Positions 35,401 to 47,829 of a stretch of 64,000 bases of DNA are shown here, piece after piece. How positions within the stretch are numbered: position 1 is the first letter of the stretch; each line of letters begins with the position of its first letter. Origin of the DNA: Gigaspora margarita (lineage: Eukaryota > Glomeromycota > Glomeromycetes > Diversisporales > Gigasporaceae); the NCBI GenBank assembly GCA_009809945.1, contig WTPW01000415.1, positions 62,001 through 126,000 on the forward strand, written 5' to 3'. The notes beneath the pieces are model-generated. The model was not told the DNA's origin and made no database searches. It was given only the letters and a program-made list of their open reading frames with translations. Made by a program: the position numbers and the translations under genes.

Positions 35401-36584
35401 CGATCTTAATTTTATCAATTTAGCAAATTCTAATTTTTTATTCATTCTTATTTTAGATTGTAACTATAACTGTTCAAAGAATTTTGTTTTTTTTTTATGT
35501 AACCACGAGATTTGCTAATTTTTTTTTTTAAAAAAAAAAACACTCTTGATTAACCCATTTGGAAGTCTTTATTTTTTAGTTATCATCAAGCATCTTAAAT
35601 TGGGTAATCACTATGCGAAAGCATATGCAAAATGGATTCAAAAACAAGATCCTGGATACTAACTTCATCAGGTCATAGATTCTTTTTTTTTAGATCAAAA
35701 ATTCAAGTCTCAGTAATGGAAACAAGAAATATGATCCACGTAAATGGTATCAGGGAAGGTGCCTTGTTAAGATATTCAAATTTTAGAAGTTCAAGTCATG
35801 GGAATTACAAGTTATAACGTGAAACGTGACAGTAGTAAGTTTTTATTTTATCTCAAAAAATATGCATTCTTACTCGATTTATGTAGATTTTAATTTAAAA
35901 AAATATAATATAATTTGTTTGAAAATTTTAAATGAGTAGTATTTTGAGATTTCTATTTTCNCGAATGTCCTTTTTTTTTTTGCACTNTAGTTNNTCACTC
36001 CTTAATAAAAATAATCATATAAAAACAGTAACTGATTGAGAAACTATTTTGTTTGGATTGTCAAAAACCTGTAAATTTTTAATTTTGTAAATCGACTTCG
36101 ATTTAAGAATGTCATTTTATTTATTTTTTTGCATCTGCAATACTATCTAAACTTGAACAAGTTCAATTTAGTACAATTATATTTTTAATAGATCTTGTTC
36201 TTGTGCTTGCTTGTCATCGAAGCAGCATTATTGCGCAATCACGTTATACAATGTGAGCAAGTATATATCGGGAAAGTTATGTAAAGGGATTGATTTGTAT
36301 TTATGATGTTGGTTAGGAGTATGAAAAATCCTGAAAAGGATATGCATTTAAAGAGGGATCATATGTTCTCTTTCACACTATGATAGAGCGAACCATATTT
36401 CCATATGCAATAATAATGCCCTAAATTGGGATAACGGATGCATCTTTAATATTAAATTACGTGATCACAGGATTTGTTATAGAGCGATTTATTTGGACCG
36501 GTCTTAATTTACAGACCGGAAACTGCTTAGACCAGTTCAAAAAACCAGGTCAGACCACGGTCTTTGCCAGACCGTAACATCCCT
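32436..36584 (-). mobile_element. Full-length hAT transposon (decayed), exact 8-bp TSD
   Basis: Ends TAGGGATGTTACAGTC and GACCGTAACATCCCTA (TAGGG fits YARNG). Identical AAATCAAG flanks lie at 32428-32435 and 36585-36592. Subterminal arrays of TGGTCTGG / CCAGACC words are at 32455-32580 and 36495-36575. The minus-strand transposase occupies the left half (33057-35179). 35180-36490 shows no recognisable gene. Several single Ns suggest an unresolved or collapsed repeat. Confidence 0.93.
33057..35179 (-). pseudogene. BED-finger hAT transposase, disabled
   Basis: The N-terminal segment (34712-35179) holds a BED-type zinc finger: W near WPHFD, then CLKCNKVF and LQRHLDTH (a C-x2-C...H-x3/4-H set). 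After a frameshift in an A-run near 34725 a single frame carries FTIVENQYF, FIDPRYIIP, GKVSLTPEM, then LITDNESAM and HYCCAVHVLNLAAKQGL (34125-34466), part of the RNase-H-like core. The C-terminal segment (33057-33608) holds the hAT dimerisation domain: YPILSKMASDYLSIQATS, ACKRAFSIAGNMI and ARACLCVKSW. Stop codons interrupt the middle. From their context they look like TGG to TGA or TAG and CAA to TAA changes. hAT transposases excise and reinsert elements with 8-bp duplications, matching the flanks. It cannot be active as sequenced, and ambiguous bases add uncertainty. Confidence 0.9.
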
Positions 36585-36599
36585 AAAATCAAGCATGCA

Positions 36600-37220
36600 G
36601 AGTAATGTATATTTTGGAAATGCATTGCATGTAAACAGATCCTACCAGAAGGTTCACCACAAAAAATGAAAGTTCATGAGTGAAAAATATAAGAAACAGA
36701 AAGCAAAAAATGCAACAAAGAAAACTAAAATTTATGAAGAATTATATTAAGAAGAAATACCAAAATGGATGCTACCAACTACAAAAGAGACACCAAAATG
36801 GATGAAACCAGTGACGAAAGACACTGAAATATACATACTAGCAATGAAAAACAACACCATAATTGACAACACTATTGATAACAATAGGGCACTAAAAAAA
36901 AAAACTAATTAAATTAGCAAGCAACACTAGTAAAATTACAGCACTAGCAAAAGACAAAAAAACTAAGTTATGACATGTATCTGCAAAAACAATGACCAAC
37001 AAAAGCAAAACCATATGAACTTGCAAAAGCAAAAAAAATAACTGGCAATATTAGTGAAATTATAACACTATCAAACAACAATGACACCAATAACAACACT
37101 AGTGTGAAAACACCAATCAAACAATGATGACACCAGTAACAAATCAGTGTGAAAACACTAGCAAAAGTGACAACACCATGATATCAGTGACAATACCAAT
37201 GACAAAAATAGTGTAATGAA
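36600..37220. repeat. Degenerate ACA/ACC-rich low-complexity tract
   Basis: Loose repeats of GACACCA, AACACTAGT, AAAACACC and ACTAGCAAAAG without a fixed period. Strong C-without-G strand bias on the plus strand. No coding frame survives. Similar text occurs at 47845-47935. Confidence 0.6.
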
Positions 37221-37670
37221 AAAAAACAAAACATATACTAGGTTGTACAAAAAATACTTATGTCATATTCATATACTGATCAGCTAATCATGTAACTGTG
37301 ATGATCGGCAGTGGCAATATGTAGTAATTTTGTTACAAAGAGATATAAATAGTATGTATATATATTTAAATTATAAAAACTATTTTTGTATTAATAAATA
37401 AAAACTGAAAGTTTTATATATTTAAAAAGTATATACATTTGGATAGTATGCAATTAGATAAATAGGCTATAATATAGTATAGTTATAGATGGGGTGAAAT
37501 TGCAAGAAGTTTTTGTTGAAATTGTTGAAATTATTTGATAGTGAAATTGATGAATTTAGTTTTTCAATATTTAAAATTAATTTAAATTTTGTCAAAAATT
37601 AATTATAACTAAGCTAAATCAAATACAATAATTGTTTTAGAATTAATTTATAGATATATTAAAAGTGCTT

Positions 37671-37748
37671 ATATTATTGTTGAAATTATTGTTGAAATTA
37701 TTGTTGAAATTATTGTTAAAATTATTGTTGAAATTATTATTGAAATTT
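37671..37748. repeat. 12-bp minisatellite ATTGTTGAAATT
   Basis: Six to seven near-identical units (one with A for G), preceded by two isolated units at about 37515-37545. Non-coding. Confidence 0.9.
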
Positions 37749-37871
37749 AAAAATTTGAAAACAAATTTCACCCCCAATTTTAAGTATAGTATAAAATATT
37801 TATTATATTAATTTTTATTATAATACTATATAAAATATTTTATTTTTATATATAAAAAAAATATTAATTTA

Positions 37872-38570
37872 GGGGTATGGTGCCTTAGAGAACTTGTCAA
37901 GGTATCACTCCAAGTGGCAGATTGACAGTTTGAATCCTACTTTTGATGCTTTGAACATAGGCCTGTGTTTGATAATTATGTGGCTCAGATTGGTTGGGTT
38001 GAAAAACCTGTTACCTTGGTTTCATTATCTTGAATGGCTATAGTGCAAAGGTATTAATATTACACCACAAATCTAGTGAACCAGAAGTATGAAAACCCAT
38101 TTGGAAAGTTCTGAGTTAGGAGGTAATAGTGATAATTTATGATAGCACTGCCAGAAAAAAGGTGAGTGGCTGGAATCAGAATGAACCTAATAAGGGCAGG
38201 TAGCTTTGTCATCAAATCCATATCTTGAAGTGAAATGGGACATGAAAGGAATATAGTAGGCAGTTTGTGTGAGAGTAAAGTAACCCTTAGGTTTGTAATT
38301 ATTTAAAAAGGGTTGTAGCCCTAGAATATCTGCATTAAATGTAGTGTGTTAGGTAGTAATAGAAGGACTGTAAACCAGAGGGTTTAAATAGACAATTTCC
38401 ATAGTTGGGTTGTAGATATGGCAGCTAGTATAGAACCTTTGGGCGGACTACTTAAATTAGATACCAAAAGTGCATGTTTAGCTAGTTTTATTCTCATTTA
38501 TATAACAAATATTATGTTACTATAACTCATAATAAAATCCTGGCCATAGTACACAGCCTCTAAACTAAAA

Positions 38571-38580
<10 letters not shown>
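37872..38580 (+). mobile_element. tRNA-derived SINE, family B head with distinct tail
   Basis: Head GGGGTATGGTGCCTTAGAGA ... GGCAGATTGACAGTTTGAAT (37872-37940) has Pol III A- and B-box-like blocks and a long variable region, as in Leu/Ser tRNAs. A long body ends CAGCCTCTAAACTA followed by poly(A) and (TA)n at about 38568-38602. The head matches the reverse complement of 43440-43517, but the 3' body differs, so it is a subfamily or chimera. No clean TSD. Confidence 0.7.
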
Positions 38581-38599
<19 letters not shown>

Positions 38600-38604
<5 letters not shown>

Positions 38605-39530
38605 ATTTAATATAAAAACAGAACAACTCTTTCCAACGATCACTTGTACACATAATTTCCAAACCTTTTTATAAATTGCTATTAAAACTGAAAACAAACT
38701 ATGAGGAAATACCATAAATTGGCATCTATAAGAAACCACACTCTTTACTGTACAGAAAAACTATATACTTACTATTACATTCTCGCTTGGAGTTTTTTTT
38801 CTGGATTTTTGAATGAAAAGTGGAAAATTCACCATACCCTTCCAAAAGATCAGCATTGTTGTTCCTATCCTAATCAGGAAGAAGGCATGCAAGTTGATAA
38901 ACAGGAACAGACATGTAATGAGATATGATGCAGAAAAGTAGGCTGATCTGTGGAAAATGAATTCCAGACCATTCTTTTTTTATATATATAATACTTAGAC
39001 AAGGCGATTCCATGTGCAGTATTATATAATTTTTTATTAGCTATAATCTTCTTTTTACTTTTTTCTATTGAATGTATATCAGGCCATAGACTTTTTTTTG
39101 CTTTTTCATCTTGTTTTTTTTCTTTTTTGGTTATTTAGTTAGTTTTCTCCCTTTTTTATATTTCTTTTTTATTCGCCCCTTTATATACCCTTTTATATAT
39201 TAGTATTTTTTTTTTTTTACTTCAGTATGCAGTTATTGTTTATGAACATCTCTGCCAAGATCTAGGTGAAAGAAGTTTTAAAAGAAAGTTGGTGGTCATA
39301 ATGGCTGTAGATCCACACCAGTGATCTATTCTTCAGGGTTAATAGAAACCTCGGTAATAGTAAAGTAAAATCTATTCTGGCAAGTCATGGATAAGTGCCT
39401 TTGGTAATTGGACAAATCATATTTTAATTTTAAGTTTTTAAAACTGGAAGTAGGATAGCATTTGCATATGTAACTTATTTCTCTTAAATAAAATATGCTA
39501 TGACTACCAGGTTAATAAAAAAAAAATAAT
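38600..39530. other. Possible further retroposed sequence; no recognised gene
   Basis: Composition is more balanced than the flanks and the segment ends in an A-tract (39515-39530) preceded by AATAAAATATGC, suggesting a poly(A)-tailed insertion on the plus strand. A 75-codon frame at 38701-38928 has no recognisable domain. Element boundaries cannot be set. Confidence 0.35.
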
Positions 39531-40860
39531 AAAATTTAACATAAAAAATATAAATAACATTTTTTTATATAAAATTATAAAATTTAAAATATATAAAATT
39601 AATTTTTATTAGTTAATATTGTATAATTAATTTTGACTAATTAATTTATATAATATTTAAAAATTAATATATATTTAAAAAATTAATATATATACTAAAT
39701 TTTCAAGTTTACTAAATGATCTATGGTATTCAATACTATAGGTTCTCATTTCTTAAAATGTATTAAGTAAATAGAATTGGGTATTCTAAATAAAAATGTC
39801 CAGAATTTCAAAAATCTTACAAAAACGTTATATCTAATATACATTATATTATATAAAAAAAAATTTTAAAATAATACTTTAACTTAAAATTTTATTAAAA
39901 GCAATTATATATAATTCTAAATACTATAAGTGCATTTTATATTTTTTAATTTATATTTAAAATATAATTAAGCTTCTTTAAAATTATATTTTTTGGTATA
40001 TAAAAAAGTATACTAATTGTAGAAATTTAATTTATTATATTTAATAATAGCTAGTTTTTAAATATATATATTTGTATAAAAGATAACTATAAAAAAATAT
40101 AATTATAAACAATTTTAAACTATAATAACTTTAAATAAAATTTATATAACAATATTATTATAATATTTTATAAAATAAAATAAAAATTTTAAAATATAAC
40201 TAAATATTAAATATAAATTTTTAAAAGTATTAAATATTTTTATTTAATATATTTAATATAAAATAATTAGCTAATTTTTAAATTTTAGTTATTATAGTAT
40301 TATATACTAGTATAATTTAATAGAATTACCCTTATATTAAAGTAAGATTTAATATTTTTTTATATTTTAAATATTGACTAATAAATATACAAAATTAGTA
40401 TATATATATAGTAATGTTCAAATTATTTTTATATAATAAAATAAAAAATTTAAAAAAATTAAATTTATAAAATTTTATTTATAAAACTATTTATAAATTT
40501 TTAATAAAAAAATTTTTTTATAATTTTATATTTAATATTTATTTTAATTTACTATTATTTGTATTTAAATTATTTGTAAAAAATTTAAAAAATAATCTTG
40601 ATAATAAATAAAGTTTTTATATAGCACAAATACAAACTTGTTATTTTTAATTTACAAAGTTCATCTTTTTTTAATTTTAAAAAGATTTACTTTTTTTAAT
40701 ACTAACTTATATTGTACAATTCTTCTAATTCTAACAAAAAAATAGACCTTTTTTTATAAATCAAAAAGAATAAATTGTAATATAAAATAATAAAATATTA
40801 AAAAATATATAATTAATTATAATTTTTATATAATTTATTTAATTAGTTTTAAAAGAAGGT
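39531..40860. other. Extremely AT-rich gene-free stretch
   Basis: Almost only A and T, with no gene. A ~120-bp segment at 39730-39860 (ATTAAGTAAATAGAATTGGG...) is shared with 60070-60190, marking a dispersed repeat; nothing else is interpretable. Confidence 0.6.
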
Positions 40861-40868
40861 TAAATATT

Positions 40869-41545
40869 GCAGGTTGCTATATTGTAGGTTAATATGATTT
40901 GCCAATTAGGTCACAGGATCTTGTATAACAAACTGAATGAAAAATTAGTAAAATTACAAAAAAAATCAAAAATTTTAAATAACTTGAAATTTTATTATAT
41001 AAGCTAGTCTTGGACTTTAATTAAAAGTTTTTGCACTTAATTCTGTATAATATATAGGTCTTTGCCTTGAAATAACCTTATAGGACTATATAGATCTTAT
41101 GAATAAAAATTAAAATTTCTAGCTATCCAGTAATCCAATCAAATAAACTTTGATTTATTTTATAGAGCTTAGTGAGTTTTACAAAATAAAAAAAAGTTTA
41201 AAGGAGTGACAAAAATCAGGTGATTCTCTAGAAAGGGGTCAAAAAAGTTGAAATTATATATAAGAACCTGACCAAATCTATATTAAGGAGGAGAGGAGGG
41301 GGTAGGCCTCTGATAAGAAATAATCAGGTGATTAATAACACAGCCCTTATTTGAATTAAATTACTGGATGGCTAGAAACTTTAATTTTTATATATAAGAT
41401 CTACATAGCCCAATAAGATCATTTTCAAGACAAAGACCCCATATATGCATCTCTAATCTAAAATTAATACTAGTTCGGACCCTAAACTTAATTAATAAAA
41501 TTTTTAATTTTTTTTAAATATTAACCTGCAATATCGCAACCTACT
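40869..41545. mobile_element. TIR/foldback element carrying a nested MITE
   Basis: GCAGGTTGCTATATTGTAGG at the left pairs with AACCTGCAATATCGCAACCT at the right. Inner arms also pair (GGTCTTTGCCTTGAAA with TTTTCAAGACAAAGACC; CTAGCTATCCAGTAATCCAA with TTACTGGATGGCTAG). The centre is occupied by MITE 41201-41347. No clear TSD. Confidence 0.75.
41201..41347 (-). mobile_element. MITE of the 152-bp TA-flanked family (copy 2 of 3)
   Basis: Reverse complement of the unit at 4442-4593, about 147 bp, with TA on both sides (41199-41200 and 41348-41349). It sits near the loop of a larger foldback element. Confidence 0.75.
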
Positions 41546-41879
41546 AAATTTATCAAAATTCTTAATTAGTTAATAAATTATATTAATACTTTTTTTATAT
41601 ATTAGATATTAAAATCTTAAATATAAAAATATTACAATATTTTAAATTTATAAATTAAATAAAATATTATTACTAATATAATTGTATTTTAAATAAAAGT
41701 AAAAAAATTTATAAAATATTTTTATTAAAAATATTTTATCTTTAAAGAATTTTTAGGCAAGTTTACTTAAAAAATTACTTATAAATAGAATTAATTGTTT
41801 TGTAACTATGGTTACAATAACTTTATCCCAATCAAGCCAATCAAATTCAAAGATTAGATATAATATTACACATTTTGAA

Positions 41880-42060
41880 AAATAAAAACAAAAATTCATT
41901 TTGCTAAAAATTGCTTCTAAATTAAAATTTCACATATGAAACTACCTTTTGACAAAAAAAATTTCTTGCTAAATTTTAATAAACTATAGTCTTTTCTAAT
42001 CTAAGCCTTACTCTAACTTTAACCTTATTGTACAGTTTTATTCTTACAGAAAATTTGTTT
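41880..42060 (-). repeat. Dispersed TTAGGG-like repeat, inverted copy
   Basis: Inverted relative to 2970-3170 and 45330-45510. The core is decayed (AGCCTTACTCTAACTTTAAC) but the flanking ACAAAAAAAATTTCTTGC block is retained. Confidence 0.4.
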
Positions 42061-42251
42061 TATAGTCACATTACACCTAATATTAGTTATAGTTGCTATA
42101 AACTATAGATTACAAATCAATTAATATTTATAAATATATTTATAATTTATTTTTTAGAGTTTAAATTATTTAAATAATTTTTTTAAAAATAAATTTATAT
42201 TATAGTACTATTTTAATTTTATATTATAAAAAAAAGATTTAAATTATTTAT

Positions 42252-43517
42252 TTTTATTATTTTTTTTTTTTGTGTTAAGGTGAGATCATGCCTCTGGTCT
42301 TTATTGAATGTATATTGATCATTACAACATCGCTGTACAATCTTTTATATACTATCTACTTAAGCACCGAGACTTGGACTAATTTAACCATGACCTTAAC
42401 CTACCAGAACCTTCCATATTCCCATATATATGGCTGATCTGGATTTGTATGTTTCTTTTCTAACCAACAATTGGTATTCACATGTCTGCCACTTTACTCA
42501 CACTACCTAGTATTATCACTTCCAATTTGGTGTTAGTTGCCAGGTAGGCGCTTTATGCTTCCAAATTGGTATATCTGAGTCCTCTACTAGCATGCTTCTC
42601 AGGAGTTCGTATTTCAAGCCATACAGCTGCCTCTACTACATTGGATAAGTATTTCAAGCCTGCATGCTGCCACAACTAGCCAATTTTCCTGCATCTTCAG
42701 GGCCCTGGATTTAGTGTTCTGAATTCAGTAATGTGCAAATGACTGTACTTCCCACTATGGTGATGAGTAACCAGGCATGTTTCCAAATGCTTCCAGTTAT
42801 CAGATATAGTTGGATGGCATTATAAGGATCTGGCAAACCATAATGTACTCTACATGCACTTATACCTGCCTATCCTGTATTGGTGGTCCCGGCCTCCCTT
42901 AACATCTGAGGACTCCTATATGGTACGCCTAGAGCCTGTTAGGCCTTGACACGTACACGCTTCCATGCTTCAACTTCTTATTGGCCAGTGAGTTCTGTAT
43001 TGCCCTTACGAGGTTCACTCTAATTCTGATACCCACTACAATCTTCCTATCGGTTCTTCCTTGGTATCTCCAAACTTCCAAACCAGTTAGCCCAGAAGGG
43101 TCAGTCGGCCCGGCTTTAGATACCGAATGGACTTCCTCCCCTTGGTACATGCTACCGAAACACATGTCCTTTTTTTTCTGGTGTGACTCTAGCGGCCTGG
43201 TTGGTGGACCCCCTCCTCAAGGGTCTTGTCATCTGGTTCTCTGACTCCAGTTTTCGATATTCCAATTATAGTTAGCACCATTAAAGATCTTTGCTACTTC
43301 CTCACTCAGAACTTCCAAACGGGTATCCGCTTTCTGATTCTTGGATTTTATGTACGCCTAATGGCTTCTATTCAAGATAGTGTACCAAAGGACCTATGAG
43401 GAGAAATGGCTACCATAATACAGACCTATTTTCCAAACGTCGCCAGTGGGATTTGAACCCTAGACCTGCCGCTTGGGGTGCGACAACTTACTACCTTCTC
43501 TAAGTCGCCACACCCCT
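42252..43517 (-). mobile_element. Full-length tRNA-class SINE, family B
   Basis: Read on the minus strand it begins GGGGTGTGGCGACTTAGAGA with B-box text GGGTTCAAATCCC (about 43440-43517) and ends CAATAAAGACCAGAGGCATG plus a poly(A) tail (42253-42272). It is bracketed by exact 15-bp repeats ATTTAAATTATTTAT (42237-42251 and 43518-43532). At 1266 bp it is unusually long for a SINE. The 3' 450 bp match the copy at 4780-7061. Two opposed ~80-codon frames at 42929-43244 are chance frames without domains. Confidence 0.88.
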
Positions 43518-43600
43518 ATTTAAATTATTTATAAGATAGATGAATATCACAAATAATTATAAAATTGAATAATAGTAAAATTTGGATTTATTTTATAGGA

Positions 43601-43825
43601 GGAATTTATTTGTAACACCCTGTGATACACTTATTTGTTACAGGTTTATTTATAACTCAAAATTTTACTAAGATAATACCTATTGTACTTCTAACAAAAA
43701 ATGATCATCTCGCAATTTTGTATTAATTTTGATTTTAATTCTAACTTAACTCTACATTAATATTAATATAGCTTTATTGGCTATAACAAATAAATGTGTA
43801 ATAGAGTATGACAAATATATTTATT
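43601..43825. mobile_element. Short MULE-like MITE related to 15438-16699
   Basis: Left end GGAATTTATTTGTAACACCC, continuing TGTGATACAC...TTGTTACAGG, is closely similar to the 15438 end. The right end (ATAGAGTATGACAAATAT) is a diverged complement. The target duplication is not readable. Confidence 0.6.
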
Positions 43826-43848
43826 TTATTTTATATACAATTTTTAAA

Positions 43849-45168
43849 GTGAATTGCTATTTCCACTATGGTTACACAAGATTTTCTATTTTTAGAATTA
43901 ATATAATATATTATAAAATTATATTCTAACTTTATCTTTAACCCTAACTCTAACCCTAACCCTAAAACTAATAAGTAAATTTTCTTTGGCTTCTAATTAA
44001 AAGTTGTAAAGCTCATTTTTCTGATTCTAATGGTAGTTAAATCATCAAAATCGGCCAAGATACTTGTGATCAAAGAAGAGAACATAAGGATCAGCAAATA
44101 CACTATTATACAAACTATTTATTTTCTTTACATACATTTTGAAAAGTTTTTTTATTGTAGTGAAAACTTTAACTAAGAAACTAATAAATCTTGTTTTAAG
44201 AAACTAGCATTTTTTTGAGCCAAAGAACAACTTTACTTAAGAGCCAAAAGTCAATTGTGATAATAAAATTCTGTGCAAATTACAATTTTTCGTTGATGGC
44301 TTTTTTCTAACTTAGACCACGCAAAGTTAATTTTTTGTTTTGATAACCTGGTATTTCAAAATTCCGGTCGGCGGTTTGGATTTTTTTTTTAAAAAAAAAA
44401 AAATAATTTACATGTCCTAAATTAATCAATGTTCATATCTAAGGTCATGCAAAGTTGATTCTTTAGTTTGCTTAATATGGAATTAGAAAATTTTGTCTTT
44501 TTTTTATCGGGCATATGGGGTAATTACAGAAAATCAAGGTTGTCATCGGGTGATAATACCGGAGAAAAAATTAAATGACAAAAATGGAATTATTGGCACA
44601 ATAGAAATTTAAAAAAAAATTTTTTTTGGAAAAATTGGGTTAGTGGGTTATGCAAAATGAAAAATTAACTTTGTATAGCCTTAGATTTGTTTTTCTTTAC
44701 ATACGTATTAAAATGTTTTTTTATCATAATGAAAAATTTTACTAAGAAAATAATAAAATACATCTTAAAAAACTAGCATTTTTTGAGTCAAAGAATAACT
44801 TTATTTAAGAGCCCAAAGCCAATTACTATAATAAATTCTGTACAAGTCATGATTTTTTGTTTGATAGCTTTTTTAGCTTTGTATAACAGTGAATTTGCTG
44901 ATCCTTATGTTCTCTTCTTTGATCAAAAGTACTTGGAATCCACTGGGCTGATTTTGATAATTTAACTACTATTAAAATCAGTGAAATGAGCTTTACAACT
45001 TTCAATTAGAAGCCAAAGAAGGTTTACTTATTAGTTTTTAGGGTTAGGGTTAGGGTTAGGATTAAAGTTAGAAGTAGAATTAGATATATTATTTTAATTC
45101 TAAAAATAGAAAATTTTGTGCAACTATAGTGGAAATAGCAAAATATCATGGTGGAAATAGCAATTCCC
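43849..45168. mobile_element. 1.3-kb foldback TIR element with telomere-like words in both arms
   Basis: Arms 43849-44110 and 44890-45168 pair. The ends are GTGAATTGCTATTTCCAC and GTGGAAATAGCAATTCCC, and both sides are flanked by TTTTTAAA (43841-43848, 45169-45176), a possible 8-bp TSD. Each arm carries CCCTAACCCTAA or TTAGGGTTAGGG. Inside, 44151-44340 and 44705-44885 are direct repeats. No convincing protein is encoded. Confidence 0.8.
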
Positions 45169-45329
45169 TTTTTAAATTTTCAGTATCTTTTTTGTTAGCT
45201 TTCTTTTTATAGTTAAGTTATTATAGAGCTTATATTTTCAAATTAAAACCCTAAAATTTTACTATTATCTATTTTACAATTATCTATGACAATAAATATA
45301 TTATTTTGTGCTTTTGCAATATTATGCAC

Positions 45330-45510
45330 CTCATAAGATTTGATGCAATATAAAATTAAAAAACCAAAATAACCTATTTTTTTATTATTAAAGTTAAGAG
45401 TAAAATAAAAGTAGTATATAAATAAAAAAAGAAGGTATAGTAAATTTGCAAAAAATTATTTTTGTTAGAATATAAAGCATAGTTTATAAACAAAATTATA
45501 AACTACAAGT
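45330..45510 (+). repeat. Dispersed TTAGGG-like repeat, decayed copy
   Basis: AAAACCAAAATAACCTATTT ... AAGTTAAGAGTAAAAT ... AATTTGCAAAAAATTA order matches 2970-3170. The telomere-like core has decayed. Confidence 0.45.
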
Positions 45511-46999
45511 AATTTTTTAAAATATTGTTATTTTTTTAACTTATATTATATTTGATTCTATAATTTAATTGGTTTTTAAATAAATGCAATGCAATATATA
45601 TGCACTAAATTTAAAAAATTTTAATAAAAAAATTATTTATTTGTTTATGAATAACTATGTTTAATCATAAGAAATTTTTTAGTTATACAAATTATTGATC
45701 TGCATTTATATTTATTTATTTTTTGTTTATATTCATCTTTTCTCTTTTTAACAGTTTTTCTAATTTAGTGGCTTCATTTTTTTATATAGTGTCGATTCTC
45801 TTACTTTTTATCATTCTTTGATATATTGCTCATTATTATTCAGTTTATTATTTTTAGATATCATCATTCTTCGGTATTAACAATTTTTGGTATTATCATT
45901 TTCAGTGTTGCTATTTGTAGGTGCTTCATTTGGCTTAGGGCAGTAAAATTGTAGTTGAAGCCATCATATGCTAGCAATATTACTTGTATGTTGGTGCCTT
46001 CTATCTTTTTAATATTTTTATTATTTTTACATTGTTATTATTTTTATTATAGTTACTAATCGCTTGTGTTTTTTATTCAGGTTCTAGTATCATATTGGCT
46101 TGCAATTGTGGATGTCTTGTGCTATAAGTCATTGATGGTTTGTTGCTAATTTCCTGTAAGAAAAGTAGTAAAGATTGTGTCAGAAATGTTTGAAATGGCA
46201 CAGATCTTGTAGCATGCACAGAATTGTTTTTTAGAATAGTACAGTAAAAATAGCACAGATAATATAGCAAAGAGTGGTACATAATATCAAGTCATATAAA
46301 ATAGCACATTTAGATGACATATATGTGTACATTACAAATATAATATGTTGGCTTGGAATATGTATTAGCTTGTTTCATGGAGAGTAAAAAATCAGTAAAA
46401 ATATTTTCTTAAAAAAGAGCAATATTCCATGATTTCACTAATGAAGCTTTTTTGTGTGTTTTAAAAAATTTTCTTACAAAATTTTGCTTCATACATCAGC
46501 AAAAAAAAATATGCGTAAACCTCTGCAAGTTTTTATGCAGGGTAAACTTATGAAAACTTACGATTAGTTCAAAGGATTACGTAGGGTAATAATTATGAAA
46601 GTTTACGCTATAGTAACTTCAGAGTATTATGAAAGTGTAATAATTACGAACATTTACGGCATAGTAAATTTGAAATTGATATACATCGATTACTAACTGG
46701 TTAGATATATATCGATACCCATCACCTGAATGTTTTACAGGTTTTCGCAAGTTTTCGCAAGTTTTTGCAATTTATTATAAAATTTTTTTTTTATTATAAA
46801 TTATTTTAAATTAAATATACAATATTCGCAAGTTTTCGCAATTTAATATAAAATTTTATTTTATTTATTATATATTATATTTTAAATATTACATATTTTA
46901 TTATATATTATTATAAAAAAAAATGACAAAAAAAATAGAACGAAACCAAAAAAAAAATAATGAAAAAAAATGAAAACAAAAAAAACAAACTATTATATT

Positions 47000-47570
47000 C
47001 GCTTATATGCGCTTATATTCGCTCATATTTGCTACTTCTAGCAAAGTGCCGGAGAAGTTAGAATTTGTGTTCTTGTAAAGTGCCAGAATAGTTATGTCAT
47101 TTTATTGCAAAGTTCTGAAGTAAAAAAAAGAAAACAAACAAAAAACAAAAAATGAAACCAAAAAATAATGCAAAAAATGAAAATGAAAAAAATAAACTAT
47201 TATATTTGCTTATATTCACCCATATTCGCCCATATTTGCTTATATTCATACATATTCGCTACTTCTTGCAAAGTGCCAGAGAAGTTAGAATTGGTGTTCT
47301 TGTAAAGTGCTGGAATAGTTACGTCATTTTCTTGCAAAGTTCTGAAAGAAGTAAGGAATAAATAAAATAAAATAAAATTAAAAAAATAAATAAAAAAAAG
47401 AACAAAAAACAAAAAACGAAACTGAAAAAAATAACGAAAAAAAATTGAAAACAAAAAAAATAAACTATTACATTTGCTTATATTCGCTCATCTTCGCTTA
47501 TATTCACACATATTCGCTTATAGTCACTTATATTCGCTTATATTCGCTACTTTCTAAAAAAAAATAGTAA
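47000..47570. repeat. Direct repeats of about 200 bp (CATATTCGC...GCAAAGTGCC)
   Basis: Two nearly identical blocks (47005-47125 and 47205-47345). They share TTATATTCGC ladders, GCAAAGTGCC, AGAAGTTAGAAT, GTGTTCTTGTAAAGTGC and TTGCAAAGTTCTGAA. A third block, partial, starts at about 47465. A-rich spacers of ACAAAAAA type separate them. Non-coding. Confidence 0.8.
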
Positions 47571-47614
47571 AAAAGTAAAAAAAAACAAAAAAACTATTTC
47601 TTAGAAGTGTTAGT

Positions 47615-47745
47615 GTTATACCACCCCATACAAACGCAAGAGAAACGAAAAAAATTACCCAATACGACCCCTAATGAACGCAAAAGAATGAGCAAGACCA
47701 CCCTGTACAAATGCAAGAGAAATGAGCAAGACCACCCTATACGAA
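47615..47745. repeat. Tandem repeat, about 40-45 bp
   Basis: Three to four units around CCACCCTATACGAACGCAAG and AGAAATGAGCAAGA. Frames on the minus strand here reflect the repeat only. Confidence 0.8.
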
Positions 47746-47829
47746 CGCAAGAGAAGAAAAACAAATAGACCACCCACAACAATACCATCTACAAGAACAC
47801 CAAGAGAGGTAAAGCTATTCCACAAGAAC

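Noticed and set aside
38701..38928. 75-codon plus-strand frame
   Set aside because: No domain, and it sits in a probable poly(A)-tailed insertion; not enough to call a gene.
42929..43244. Two opposed frames of about 80 codons
   Set aside because: Both lie inside a SINE with an exact 15-bp TSD and lack any recognisable domain.
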